64,000 nucleotides of DNA from a bacterium (GTDB lineage Bacteria; Planctomycetota; UBA1135; UBA2386): the NCBI GenBank assembly GCA_024743115.1, contig JANSXC010000016.1, forward strand, positions 62,001 through 126,000, read 5' to 3'. Within the stretch, counting starts at the first letter, position 1; the number at the start of each line of letters is the position of its first letter. This document shows positions 1 through 9,300 of this stretch, one piece after another. The notes below the pieces were generated by a model, which was not told where the DNA came from, ran no database searches, and saw only the letters and a program-made list of their open reading frames with translations. A program made the translations under genes and the position numbers.

Positions 1-326
1 TCGTGGTGCAGGTGCTCGAGTCCGTTCGGGGTCGCAAGGTGCCTGACCCCGCGCGCCCGGATCGGCATCGAATCGAGGGTCGGCAGGTGCGTTGGCGCGT
101 CGGGCCCAACATGGTCCATACCTTCGCGGAGCTCGAGGCGGAGCTGGCGCGCGTCGCGGCGTCACCGGGCGGTTGGACCGTGGCGCCGGACACCGGGGAA
201 CGCGAACGCATCCCGTGCCTGATCGAGCCGATGAAGGGCATCTGCTATGCCGATGTCGCGACGACCACCGACGTGGTCGCATCGCTGGGGTTTGACGAGA
301 TCACGTTCGGCGGCGGCCGACGCTGA
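1..326 (+). CDS. ExbD/TolR-like biopolymer transport protein, C-terminal fragment
   Basis: Only the 3' end of this gene lies in the window; the frame is open to the left edge, so the true start is probably upstream and the GTG at base 3 is unlikely to be the start. The last 40 residues (IEPMKGICYADVATTTDVVA, then GFDEITFGGGR) resemble the end of ExbD/TolR proteins, where a periplasmic domain ends in a pattern of charged residue, Y-x-x-V, several residues, then G-x-x-x-I-x-F. ExbD partners ExbB and TonB in the proton-driven energising of outer-membrane transport. No ExbB is visible here because it would lie upstream. The family call rests on a short, weakly conserved stretch. Confidence 0.45.
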   Translation, partial: VVQVLESVRGRKVPDPARPDRHRIEGRQVRWRVGPNMVHTFAELEAELARVAASPGGWTVAPDTGERERIPCLIEPMKGICYADVATTTDVVASLGFDEITFGGGRR

Positions 327-352
327 GGCGCCGTCGAGTCAGGGTGGCGCGA

Positions 353-976
353 TCACGCGTGCCGCATAACGAACTCGGCCGCGGCCGTGAACGCGCGGGC
401 GAGGTTCTCCTCGACGGTGTGCCCGCTCCGTTTGCGCGGGGCGAGCGAGTGGTCGCCGTCGGGTAGCCACTCGACCTGAATCTTGCTCGACAGCTCGTAG
501 CCCGCGACTTCTTCGGGTTTGCCGAACGAGTCGCGTTCACCCTGCAAGATCAGTGTCGGGGTGCGAAGGTCTTCGAGATGCGCCGTGCGCAGTTTCTCGG
601 GCTTGCCAGGTGGGTGGAACGGATAGCCGAACGCGGTGACCGCGAGCACGTCGAGCTCATCGGCCAGCATCGTGCCGATCCGACCGCCCATCGACTTGCC
701 GGCGAGCGCGAGTCGCGTGGCGCCGCACTCGCGCGCGGCGGTGCGATACGCCTCGAGCAGCACGGGCATGCGATCGGGACCACGCTTCTTGCCGTCGCGT
801 CGCGATCGCATGTACGGAAACTCGAAGCGCGCGACTCGCAAGCCGTGCTCCGCGAGCGCGGCGGCGGCACTCGCCATCCAGGGGTGTTCCATGCCCGCGC
901 CGGCGCCGTGCGCCATCAGTACCATGACCTGCGCATCCTCGGACCCGTCGAACAAGAACTCCGTCGTCGTGCTCAT
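353..976 (-). CDS. Alpha/beta hydrolase, Tex30/KANL3-like
   Basis: A 207-residue single-domain alpha/beta hydrolase. The early MAHGAGAGM segment fits an oxyanion-hole loop. The nucleophile elbow is GKSMGG with Ser95; the other triad members are probably Asp149 (in GERDSFG) and His176 (in DGDHS). This small dienelactone-hydrolase-like family (COG3571/Tex30 type) has no firmly established substrate. There is no signal peptide, so it should be cytoplasmic. Its start overlaps the stop of the upstream thioesterase by 4 bases, so the two are probably co-translated. Confidence 0.8.
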   Translation of the reverse strand: MSTTTEFLFDGSEDAQVMVLMAHGAGAGMEHPWMASAAAALAEHGLRVARFEFPYMRSRRDGKKRGPDRMPVLLEAYRTAARECGATRLALAGKSMGGRIGTMLADELDVLAVTAFGYPFHPPGKPEKLRTAHLEDLRTPTLILQGERDSFGKPEEVAGYELSSKIQVEWLPDGDHSLAPRKRSGHTVEENLARAFTAAAEFVMRHA

Positions 977-1434
977 GCGCGCTGGTCGAGGAACAGGAAC
1001 GGAAACGTACCCTTGGCGATCCGGCGGTCGCCCTGCCAGACCTCGGATTCACAGACTGCCGTGGAGCGACCGACCCGCAGCGGGGTCGCCACGGCGAGCA
1101 GCAGCCCCCGATCCACGGTCGCGGCGGCGAGGAACTGCATCGCGCATCCTGTGCCCGTCATCGAGCGACCGTCCGGCAGATCGGGCCAGAGCAGGTAAAC
1201 CGCGGCGGTGTCCGCCAGCGCCGTGAGGATGCCACCTTGGATGACCCCGGCCTCCTGCACGAACTCGGGCCGCAGCGGTAGTTCGAGTTCAACGCGTTCG
1301 CGGCTCCGAGAACGCAGGCGGAAGCCCAGGAAGCGATTGACGGGAACGTCGGCGAACTCGGCCACGGGGTGCAGCCTACGGATTCTGCGCTTCGATCGGG
1401 AGTTCCAGTCGTTGCGTTCCGATGAAGGGGCCAT
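973..1434 (-). CDS. PaaI-type hotdog-fold thioesterase
   Basis: Hotdog-fold protein of the PaaI/YdiI group, which hydrolyse acyl-CoA thioesters. The hallmark segment is VIQGGILTALADTAAV: the usual HGG is QGG here, followed by the long central helix. The start is uncertain. An ATG at 1470 gives 165 residues but overlaps the divergent reading frame; the ATG at 1434 used here gives 153; a GTG at 1365 gives 130, close to the usual family length. None has a strong ribosome-binding site. The stop overlaps the downstream hydrolase start by 4 bases. The substrate is unknown. Confidence 0.75.
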   Translation of the reverse strand: MAPSSERNDWNSRSKRRIRRLHPVAEFADVPVNRFLGFRLRSRSRERVELELPLRPEFVQEAGVIQGGILTALADTAAVYLLWPDLPDGRSMTGTGCAMQFLAAATVDRGLLLAVATPLRVGRSTAVCESEVWQGDRRIAKGTFPFLFLDQRA

Positions 1435-1618
1435 GTCCCGATCTTCTCGTGCAGCTGGGGGCTCCGTCATCGAACAGCTTGCGCGGGCTGCCGTGACTGT
1501 CGGGGTTTCGATGGTGGCGGGTTCGGTGGCTCAGCCGGTCCTTATGGCGCAGGACGTCACGTCACCGCCGCCCGCGCAGCGGACCTGGCTCGTTGGCGTT
1601 CGGCAGTCATTCTGTTGA
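1433..1618 (+). other. Short reading frame with signal-peptide-like N-terminus, in frame with the next gene across a TGA
   Basis: An ATG at 1433 opens a 61-codon frame whose N-terminus has basic residues, then a hydrophobic stretch ending near PVLMAQD that resembles a signal peptide. It ends at TGA 1616-1618. The same frame stays open from there to 2440. The piece may therefore be the missing N-terminus of the downstream protein, separated by a nonsense mutation, a sequence error or, more speculatively, a recoded codon. It starts back to back with the divergent thioesterase gene. Confidence 0.3.
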
Positions 1619-1651
1619 GGGACGCTCCACGCTACGCCGGTCCGTGAGACC

Positions 1652-2440
1652 TTGGCCAAGATCCCGGGCGTCGCGAGAGTCACGGCTTCACCCGTTTCGA
1701 TCCAGTGGGTCGACCTCTACGAAGTAACGGGCATCCAACAGATCGACTGGCGCCGTGGAACCGAGTATTTGACGGCGAGCCGTCGTGAGTTCGTGCACGC
1801 GGTTGCGGTCGAGGGGGGCGCCGTCGAACTCGAACGGATCGCGGCGGCGCTGCGCCAGCCCGACGCGGCGCAACCGGCCGCCATTGATCTGACCTGGCAG
1901 GCTTCGAACTGGCGCAACCTGATGCAGCAGCAACTGCGCTGGAACGGTCTCGAGTTGCTGTTGCAAGGGCTCGCGCCGATACGGGGGCTCCGGGAGGGGG
2001 TCTGGGATCCGCGGCTCGGCGAGCTGCTCGAGGACATCGCGGGGGTGCGGCGATTCTGGCGGGCAGTCGCGGATGAGCCCGACGACCTGCGGATGGTGAC
2101 AGCGGGAACCTCGGTGCTCGGCGACGGCGCTTGGGCCCAGTCGAACTTCACCCTCGAAGGCACGTTCGATCCGGCATCGAAGGCGGCTGTGATCGCCCAC
2201 GCCGCCGCGCTCCATCGGGTCGTCGTGACCTGCCGTGCAGTCGCCGACCATTGCCTGCGCGTTGCGACCCGGACTGACGACCCGGAGCGAGCCGACGACT
2301 TCGTGCGCCTGGCAGCCGCTTGTCAGCAAGTGATTCGGGCGTTCACGCCGGCCGCAATCCCGGTCCTGCCGCACCCGCTCCAGCCGCAGCAGCGCGATCC
2401 TTCGCGCGGTCGGCCGAACCGGCGTTCCCGCGATCGCTGA
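1652..2440 (+). CDS. Hypothetical protein, possibly the body of an interrupted secreted protein
   Basis: A 262-residue frame beginning at a TTG. It is not recognised. The residue mix is protein-like (alternating helical segments, Trp-rich stretches such as LTWQASNWRNLMQQQ), and codon third positions look like those of neighbouring genes. The last 30 residues are Pro/Arg-rich and may be low-quality tail. There is no good ribosome-binding site before the TTG, and the frame is continuous upstream with the signal-peptide-like piece at 1433-1618 apart from one TGA. A 253-residue frame on the opposite strand covers the same bases but reads as Arg-rich shadow sequence, so the plus strand is preferred. 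Confidence 0.45.
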   Translation: MAKIPGVARVTASPVSIQWVDLYEVTGIQQIDWRRGTEYLTASRREFVHAVAVEGGAVELERIAAALRQPDAAQPAAIDLTWQASNWRNLMQQQLRWNGLELLLQGLAPIRGLREGVWDPRLGELLEDIAGVRRFWRAVADEPDDLRMVTAGTSVLGDGAWAQSNFTLEGTFDPASKAAVIAHAAALHRVVVTCRAVADHCLRVATRTDDPERADDFVRLAAACQQVIRAFTPAAIPVLPHPLQPQQRDPSRGRPNRRSRDR

Positions 2441-2511
2441 ATCCCGCATCAGAACGCTGCGAGGGCTCTTTCGAGGTTGCTCTCGCCACGGGATTGCCGT
2501 TCGCTTCCAGC

Positions 2512-3417
2512 ATGTCGGCGTCCCCGTTCTCGCACGTTCTCCCCGCGATCACGACCCCGTTTCGTGACGACGGTTCGGTCGATCACGAATTCCTCGCACA
2601 GCACGCCAGATGGCAGCTCGATAACGGCTGCTCCGGGATGATTCCGCTCGGCTCGCTCGGCGAGGGCGCGACGCTAGGCTTCGACGAGAAGGTCGCGATC
2701 CTCGAAACGCTGGTTACGGCCTGCGGTGACCACCCCGTGTTGCCCGGCATCGCAGCGCTGAGTACGGGGCAGGCCGTCGAACTCGCGCAGGCGGCCGCCC
2801 GCGTCGGCTGCCGTGGCCTCATGGTGTTGCCGGCCTACGTCCACAAGGGTGAGATGCGGGAGCACAAGGCGCACGTCGATGCGATCCTGCGCGCGACCGA
2901 GCTGCCGTGCATGCTCTACAACAACCCGCCGGCCTACGGCACGGACTTCACGGCGCCATTCATCGCCGAACTCGCGAATGAGCACGGTAACCTCGTCGCG
3001 GTGAAGGAATCGAGTGGCGATGTTCGTCGGATCACGGCGATCAAGGCGGCGGTGGGGGACCGGCTCGCCGTCCTCGTCGGGCTCGACGACATCCTCGTCG
3101 AAGGCGTCGCGGCCGGCGCCACGGGGTGGGTTGCGGGACTCGTCAATGCGTTCCCCCGGGAATCGGTGCAGCTCTTCGAATTGGCGCTCGGTCGCAAGCA
3201 CGACGCCGCGCGTGAGCTCTACGAGTGGTTCTTGCCGCTGTTGCGCCTCGACACCGTTCCAGAGTTCGTGCAGCTCATCAAACTCGTGCAGGAGAAGGTC
3301 GGGCAAGGTTCCGAGCGGGTGCGCCTGCCGCGACTTCCGGTCGCGGGCGGAATGCGCGAGTGCGCGCTCGCCGCGATCGAGACTGCGGTTGGCAACCGTC
3401 CGGGGGGCGCCCAGTGA
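2512..3417 (+). CDS. DapA-family (N-acetylneuraminate lyase superfamily) aldolase/dehydratase
   Basis: A 301-residue TIM-barrel enzyme of the dihydrodipicolinate synthase family. The Schiff-base lysine is Lys165 in VKESSG and the conserved tyrosine is Tyr136 in LYNNPPAYG; the substrate loop is GSLGEGATL rather than the GTTGE of true DapA. The next gene, overlapping by 4 bases, is a 2-oxoglutarate-semialdehyde dehydrogenase. That pairing is typical of two routes: L-2-keto-3-deoxyarabonate dehydratase (pentose oxidation) and pyrroline-4-hydroxy-2-carboxylate deaminase (hydroxyproline catabolism). Either product is 2-oxoglutarate semialdehyde. A lysine-biosynthetic role is less likely. The ATG at 2512 starts directly before the conserved N-terminal FSHVLPAITTPF. 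Confidence 0.8.
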   Translation: MSASPFSHVLPAITTPFRDDGSVDHEFLAQHARWQLDNGCSGMIPLGSLGEGATLGFDEKVAILETLVTACGDHPVLPGIAALSTGQAVELAQAAARVGCRGLMVLPAYVHKGEMREHKAHVDAILRATELPCMLYNNPPAYGTDFTAPFIAELANEHGNLVAVKESSGDVRRITAIKAAVGDRLAVLVGLDDILVEGVAAGATGWVAGLVNAFPRESVQLFELALGRKHDAARELYEWFLPLLRLDTVPEFVQLIKLVQEKVGQGSERVRLPRLPVAGGMRECALAAIETAVGNRPGGAQ

Positions 3418-5006
3418 GCGGCGGCGCCTCGGATCTCACCGGCAAACACCTGGTCGCGGGCGATGAGCTATCGCCGACCGGTGCGCTGTTCGGCGGCATC
3501 AACGCACTGACCGGGGAGCACCTCGGGCCGGACTATGGCGAGGCCGACGCGGCCACGATTGGCCGGGCCTGCTCGGCAGCCGGGGAACTGGCGCCGATGT
3601 TTGCGGCCAGCGAGCCCGCGATGCGTGCGAAACTCCTGCGCGCGATCGCGGATGGGATCCTCGATCTCGAGGATACGCTCGTCGAGCGCGTGATGACGGA
3701 GACCGCCCTGCCGCGAGCTCGGGTCGAAGCGGAGCGCGGTCGCACGGTCAACCAGTTGCGCTTGTTCGCCGGGCTCGTCGAAGAAGGCTCGTGGGTCGAT
3801 GCCCACATCGACCACTCCGTGCCCGACCGCGCGCCCGTGCCGAAACCGGACCTGCGCCGCATGCTCGTCGGCCTCGGACCGGTGGTGGTCTTCGGCGCCA
3901 GCAACTTTCCGCTGGCCTATTCGGTCGCGGGCGGTGACACCGCTTCGGCGCTTGCCGCCGGCTGCCCGGTGATCGTCAAGGCCCATCCCGCGCACCCGGG
4001 CACCAGCGAGCTGATCGGGCGCGTGATCAAGAACGCACTCGCCGCGGCTGGTCTGCCGGCGGGGCTGTTCGCACTCGTTCACGGTCGCACCCATGACGTC
4101 GGCTCGGAGCTGGTGAAGCACCCCGCGGTCAAGGCCGTGGGATTCACGGGCTCGCATCAGGGTGGCCGCGCGTTGTTCGACCTCGCGGCCGCTCGACCAG
4201 AACCGATCCCGGTCTTCGCGGAGATGGGATCGATGAACCCGGTGGTCGTGCTGCCGCGGGCTCTGGCCGAGCGGGGGGAAGCGATCGGCGAGCAGTTGGT
4301 CGGTTCTGCCGTGCTCGCGAGCGGACAGTTCTGCACCAGTCCGGGCCTCGTGCTCTGGATCGACGGCGCTGGCTCCGAGGCGCTCCTGGCCAAGTTGCGT
4401 ACTGGGCTGACCGCGGCGCCGTCCGGCCCGACGGTGCACCCGACGATCCGCACCGGCTACGAACGCACGCTGACCGAGCTCGAGGGGCTGCCGCTCGAGG
4501 CTCACGTCAGCACCGCCCCGACGGAGTCGCCGACCGCGGTTTGTCCCAGGCTGCTGACGACGGACGCGACTGCGCTGCAGGACAACCCGCGCCTGCGAAC
4601 GGAGATCTACGGCCCCGCCGTTGTAGCGGTGCGTTGCCGCGATGCCGCCGAACTGCTGGCTTCGGTGAAGAGCCTGACGGGACATCTCACCGCGACGGTC
4701 CAGGGCGACCTGCAGGACCTGCGCGATCACGCGGATGTCGTCGCCGTTCTGCGCGATCGGGTGGGGCGGCTGATCCAGAACGGCGTGCCGACCGGCGTCG
4801 AGGTCTGCTCGGCGATGGTGCACGGCGGGCCCTATCCCGCTGCGACCGACGTGCGGTTCTCCGCGGTCGGGCCGACGGCGATCCAGCGCTGGGCTCGCCC
4901 GGTCTGCTGGCAGGATTGGGCCGCCGAGCTGCTCCCAGCCGAACTGCGGGAAGACAATCCGCGCGGCATTCGCAGAACGATCGATGGGGAACTGGTCAGC
5001 GGCTGA
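3414..5006 (+). CDS. 2-oxoglutarate semialdehyde (2,5-dioxovalerate) dehydrogenase, NAD(P)-dependent
   Basis: A 530-residue aldehyde dehydrogenase. The catalytic Cys307 sits in GQFCTSPG and the general base Glu270 in AEMGSMNPV; the nucleotide-binding FGASNFPLA segment precedes them. The MGSMNP variant and length match the alpha-ketoglutaric semialdehyde dehydrogenase subfamily rather than generic ALDH. It should oxidise 2,5-dioxopentanoate to 2-oxoglutarate. The GTG start at 3414 overlaps the stop of the DapA-family gene (GTGA), so the two are probably translationally coupled and act in sequence. A perfect 20-bp palindrome covers its stop codon. Confidence 0.88.
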   Translation: MSGGASDLTGKHLVAGDELSPTGALFGGINALTGEHLGPDYGEADAATIGRACSAAGELAPMFAASEPAMRAKLLRAIADGILDLEDTLVERVMTETALPRARVEAERGRTVNQLRLFAGLVEEGSWVDAHIDHSVPDRAPVPKPDLRRMLVGLGPVVVFGASNFPLAYSVAGGDTASALAAGCPVIVKAHPAHPGTSELIGRVIKNALAAAGLPAGLFALVHGRTHDVGSELVKHPAVKAVGFTGSHQGGRALFDLAAARPEPIPVFAEMGSMNPVVVLPRALAERGEAIGEQLVGSAVLASGQFCTSPGLVLWIDGAGSEALLAKLRTGLTAAPSGPTVHPTIRTGYERTLTELEGLPLEAHVSTAPTESPTAVCPRLLTTDATALQDNPRLRTEIYGPAVVAVRCRDAAELLASVKSLTGHLTATVQGDLQDLRDHADVVAVLRDRVGRLIQNGVPTGVEVCSAMVHGGPYPAATDVRFSAVGPTAIQRWARPVCWQDWAAELLPAELREDNPRGIRRTIDGELVSG

Positions 5007-5022
5007 CCCATCGATGGGTCAG
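5003..5022. promoter_or_regulatory. Perfect 20-bp inverted repeat at the end of the semialdehyde dehydrogenase gene
   Basis: CTGACCCATC is followed immediately by its exact reverse complement GATGGGTCAG, with no spacer. It includes the stop codon of the upstream gene and lies 11 bases before the next start. There is no T-tract, so it does not look like a normal intrinsic terminator. A dimeric repressor operator or an mRNA-end hairpin are both possible. Confidence 0.4.
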
Positions 5023-5033
5023 TTCGGGTAAGC

Positions 5034-5768
5034 GTGTCATGCCACGAAATCAGTGCGGGCACCGACATCGCAACGGTGGTGCTCGTCGACGCCGGCCGGA
5101 TCGCGCTGGCGTTCCGAGCGTTCGATCCGGAGTCCTGTCTACCGAACTCGGGCATGCACGGACCGCTGCTCGGAATCAAAACCGGCGCGGACGGTGAGAT
5201 CGGGGCGTGGTTGCTGGTCGATGAGCAACCGGCTCCGTTGCTACGGAAGCACTACGAGGCGTGCGTCACGGGCGCGCGTTTCGAATCCCCGAGTGGCGAG
5301 CTCTGGTTCGCGGGCCAGGAGTACAGCTGCGCGTCAGGATGGCCGGACCAAGGGACCCGCGTCGTAGTGGAGCCCGGGATGTACGAGGTCGATGTGCTCG
5401 AGCTGCGCGGTATCGGCGAACTCACCACGGACCGGCTCGCGCACCTGGGCATTCCGGAACTCGAGCACACCGCCGCGAATTGGGGGTGTTTGACCCGGAG
5501 TGTCGTCCTGGCCGTGCTGGCACTCGTGGTGGCGATGCTCTCGAACCTCGGCTCCTTGCTCGATGCCACATCCGTCTGGATCTCGTTCGCCGTGCTGGTC
5601 GCTCTCATGATCGCCCGGTTCGGACTCCTGGCGTCACCGCAGCGTCGCCGGGCGCTCCGTCTGTACCACACGATCGAAGCCCGCTTCGAAGCCCGGCTCG
5701 AGTGCTCCGAGTACCCGACGTTCCTCATCCTCATGCGGCAGCAAGAATCGTCAGTCGCCGATGATTGA
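5034..5768 (+). CDS. Hypothetical membrane protein with two C-terminal transmembrane helices
   Basis: A 244-residue protein, not recognised. Residues 1-150 form a soluble acidic domain; two hydrophobic helices follow at about 155-172 and 181-200, then a basic segment (SPQRRRALRLYH) and a soluble tail of about 40 residues. There is no N-terminal signal peptide. It starts at a GTG and follows the semialdehyde dehydrogenase by 27 bases, so it could be a third operon member, although the palindrome lies between them. Its last 18 bases overlap the convergent glyoxalase-family gene. Confidence 0.65.
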   Translation: MSCHEISAGTDIATVVLVDAGRIALAFRAFDPESCLPNSGMHGPLLGIKTGADGEIGAWLLVDEQPAPLLRKHYEACVTGARFESPSGELWFAGQEYSCASGWPDQGTRVVVEPGMYEVDVLELRGIGELTTDRLAHLGIPELEHTAANWGCLTRSVVLAVLALVVAMLSNLGSLLDATSVWISFAVLVALMIARFGLLASPQRRRALRLYHTIEARFEARLECSEYPTFLILMRQQESSVADD

Positions 5769-6188
5769 CACGCTCGGCCCGAGGAGGTCCCAGCGATTCC
5801 CCGAGATGTCGAGGAACACGGCGACCTTGCCGTAGCTCTCGGTCCGCGGCGGCTTCACGAACTCGCCCCCCGCGGCGAGCATCTGTCGATACCGCGCTTC
5901 GAAGTCGTCGACTTCGAGGAAGAACCCGACCCGACCACCATGCTGGTCGCCGACGTAACCGGCTTGATGTTTGCCATCGGCACGCGCTAGCAGCAGCCCC
6001 GTCTCGGCCCCCGGCGGCCGCACGACGACCCAGCGCTTAGGGCGCCCGTCGTTCGTGAGCGCAGGCGAATCCTCCACGAGCTCGAACCCGAGGACGTCGA
6101 CGAAGAACCGGATCGCCGCGTCATACTCATCGACGAGCAGCGCGACGAGCTGCAGCCGCGCCGAGTGTTGCGGTCGGTGCGCGCTCAT
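5751..6188 (-). CDS. VOC-superfamily (glyoxalase/bleomycin resistance-like) protein
   Basis: A 145-residue protein with two beta-alpha-beta-beta-beta modules of the vicinal oxygen chelate fold. Recognisable parts are the opening AIRFFVDVLGFEL and the C-terminal KVAVFLDISGNRWDLLGP, which carries the usual D-x-x-G-N-x-W/x-x-L ending. The family includes glyoxalases, dioxygenases and resistance proteins, so the reaction cannot be assigned. It converges on and overlaps the plus-strand membrane protein by 18 bases. Confidence 0.8.
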   Translation of the reverse strand: MSAHRPQHSARLQLVALLVDEYDAAIRFFVDVLGFELVEDSPALTNDGRPKRWVVVRPPGAETGLLLARADGKHQAGYVGDQHGGRVGFFLEVDDFEARYRQMLAAGGEFVKPPRTESYGKVAVFLDISGNRWDLLGPSVSIIGD

Positions 6189-6349
6189 GTCGACCTGTCC
6201 GCCCCGTGTCCGCCAGTCCGTGCCGCAGCTCCGATGTCCAAGGCAGTGCTTCGCATGCGACGATCGTCCTAGAACGTCGGCAAGTGCGCCAACAGTCGTC
6301 GCAACCGCCTGCGGGGCCGTTCAGCGAGTGAGCGTCCAGTTGCGTACTG

Positions 6350-9300
6350 CTACGAACACCCGCTCGTAGCCCCACAACTATCACACTTCAAACAAGTCCC
6401 ATTGCGAACGAGCGTGAAGGCGCCACAGCCGCCGCACGGATCGCCCTCGTAGCCCTTGAGGCGGGCCTCGACGATCTTGAGGCGGGTTTCGCGTGCCTCG
6501 AGCGCCTTGGGGCTCACGACCTCGTTGCGCGCGGCCGCCGGGTGCTGCGCCAGTGCCGTGCCGCCGTTGCCAGTGGGGGAGCTGCCAGTAGGGGAGTTGC
6601 CTCCGGGGAACTCGACCGGGTCGAGGCCGCGCGACATACCGTGACTCGGCGGGTGCAGGTGCTCGTCGGCGTGCACGTCGCGTGGCGCGTCGTCGCGCGC
6701 GTAGGTCGTCTCACTGACGACTTCCTCGTCCTCGAACTCGTCGTCGTCAGCGGTTTTGTCACCGGTCGTCGTGTTGAGCAGGTCTTCACTACTGACCTGG
6801 GCCAGCTCTTCGCGGCCGAGGTAGCTGATCGCGATCTCGCGGAACACGTAGTCGATGACCGACGTGACCATCTTGATCTGATCGTGACCCTGCACGATGC
6901 CGTTCGGCTCGAAGCGCGTGAACACGAACGCGTCGACGAACTCGTCGAGCGGCACGCCGTGCTGCAGTCCGAGCGAGACCGCGATCGCGAAGTTGTTCAT
7001 GAGGCTGCGGAACGCGGCCCCTTCCTTGTGCATGTCGAGGAAGATCTCGCCGAGCGTGCCGTCCTCATACTCGCCCGTGCGCAGATAGATCTTGTGGCCA
7101 CCGACCACGGCCTTCTGCGTGTAGCCCGCGCGGCGGTTCGGCAGCCGGCGGCGCTTGGCGATGTAGCGGTGCACGACGCGCTCCGTGATCTGGGTCGCGA
7201 CCGCGTGCGCCTCGCCGTTCATGGCCGTCGGCACGACGTCGACGTCCTCTTCTTCGTCCAGCACCGTCGACGAGAGCGGCTGGCTCAGCTTACTGCCGTC
7301 ACGGTAGAGCGCGACCGCCTTCAGCATCGCCTTCCAGCCCATGACGTAGGCGTCCTGGACCTCGCCGAGCGACGCGTCGTTCGGCATGTTGATGGTCTTG
7401 CTGATCGCGCCGCTGATGAACGGCTGCACCGCGGCCATCATCTCGATGTGCGCCGCGAACTTGATGTAGCGCACGCCCTTGCGACCGCAGCGGTTCGCGC
7501 AGTCGAAGACGGGCAGGTGCGCGTCCTCGAGATGTGGTGCGCCCTCGACCGTCATCGTGCCGCAGACGTAATCGTTGGCGGCCTGCACGTCGGCCTTGCT
7601 GAAGCCGAGATGCTCGAGCAGCTGGAAGTTCCAGTCCTCGAGCTGCGCGTCGGTCACGCCGAGCTTCGACTTCAGGAACTCCTCACCCAGGATGCTCTTG
7701 TTGAACAGGAACGCGATGTCGAACGCGCTCGCGATCTCCTTCTCGAGTTTCTGCAGCGCGGCGTCGTCGAAGCCCTTGGCCGCCAGAGTCTCGTGGTTGA
7801 TCGCGGGTGCACCCGCGAGCGTCTTGCGGCCGACGACGTAGTGCAGGATGTCGTCGACCTGCGATGCCGAGTAGCCGAGGCGCTGCAGCGCCGGAGCCAG
7901 ACTCTGGTTGGCGATCTTGAAGTAGCCGCCGCCTGCCAGCTTCTTGAACTTCACGAGCGCGAAGTCCGGCTCGACGCCGGTCGTGTCGCAGTCCATGAGC
8001 AGCCCGATCGTGCCGGTGGGCGCGATGACCGTGACCTGGGCGTTGCGGTAGCCGTGCTTCTCACCGAGCGCGAGCGCGCGATCCCAGGCGCCGCGCGCCG
8101 CTTCGAGCAGTTCGGCCGGGCACAGCTGCGGGTCGATGCCCCGCGGCGTGATCGAGAGGCCTTCGTACTCCGAGTCGCTGGCCTTGTAGGCCGCCCGGCG
8201 ATGGTTGCGGATCACCCGCAGCATCGATTCGCGGTTCTCGTCGTAGCGCGGGAACGTGCCCAGCTCGCCGGCCATCTCGGCGGAGGTCGCGTAGGACTCA
8301 CCGCACATGATCGCCGAGATCGCGCCCGCGAGCGCGGTCGCCTTCGGCGAGTCGTAGGGGATACCGAGCCGCATCAGAACGGTGCCGATGTTCGCGAAGC
8401 CAAGGCCGAGCGTGCGGTAGTCGTAGCTCTTGCGGGCGATCGACGGGCTCGGGAAGCTCGCCATGAGGACGCTGATCTCGAGCACGATCGTCCACAGCCG
8501 GACCGCGTGCTCGAAGCCTTCGATATCGAAGTTGCCGTCCTCGTCGAGGAACTTGACCAGGTTGATCGACGCTAGGTTGCAGGCCGTGTCGTCGAGGAAC
8601 ATGTACTCCGAGCAGGGATTGCTGGCGTTGATGCGACCATCCGCCGGGCACGTGTGCCACTCGTTGATCGTCGTATCGTACTGCACCCCGGGGTCAGCGC
8701 ACGCCCACGCGGCGTAGCCGATGCGATCCCAGAGTTCCTTGGCGTCGACCTCCCGCGCCACGCCGCGGTCCGTGCGTCGGATGAGGCGCCACTTCCCGCC
8801 CTCGTCGAGCACGCGGAAGAACTCGTTGGGCACGCGCACCGAGTTGTTCGAGTTCTGACCCGAGACGGTCGCATAGGCCTCGCCGTCCCAGTCGGTGTCG
8901 TACTCCGTGACGTCCACGGCGTGCAGTCCTTGCTCGGCGAGCTGCAACGCCCGCTGCAGGTACGCCTCGGGCACGCACGCAGCGCGCGCCTCGATCAGCG
9001 CCGACTTGAGCTCGGCGTTGTCGCGCGGCTTGGTCACCGTCGTCGACTTGCCGTCCCCGTCCTCCCCGTCGCCGTCCACGACGTGACACGAGTTGATCAC
9101 GGCATTGAGGTGCCGGCGAACGACACGGCTGCCCGTGACGAGCGCCGCGACCTTCTGCTCCTCGTTGACCTTCCAGGAGACGAAGTCCTCGATGTCGGGA
9201 TGGTCGAGATCGAGGCAGACCATCTTGGCGGCGCGCCGCGTGGTGCCGCCCGACTTGATCGCGCCCGCGGCCCGGTCGCCGATCCGCAGGAAGCTCATCA

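Noticed and set aside
1688..2449. A 253-codon minus-strand frame opposite the hypothetical protein at 1652-2440
   Set aside because: Arg- and Pro-rich shadow composition; the plus-strand frame has the more protein-like sequence, though neither is certain.
2512..3417. True dihydrodipicolinate synthase of lysine biosynthesis
   Set aside because: The substrate loop is GSLGE rather than GTTGE, and the gene is translationally coupled to a 2-oxoglutarate-semialdehyde dehydrogenase, not to dap genes.
6542..8575. A 677-codon open frame on the plus strand inside nrdJ
   Set aside because: It lies fully antisense to a certain gene, is rich in Arg, Val and Asp of the kind produced by the complement of high-GC codons, and shows no family motifs.
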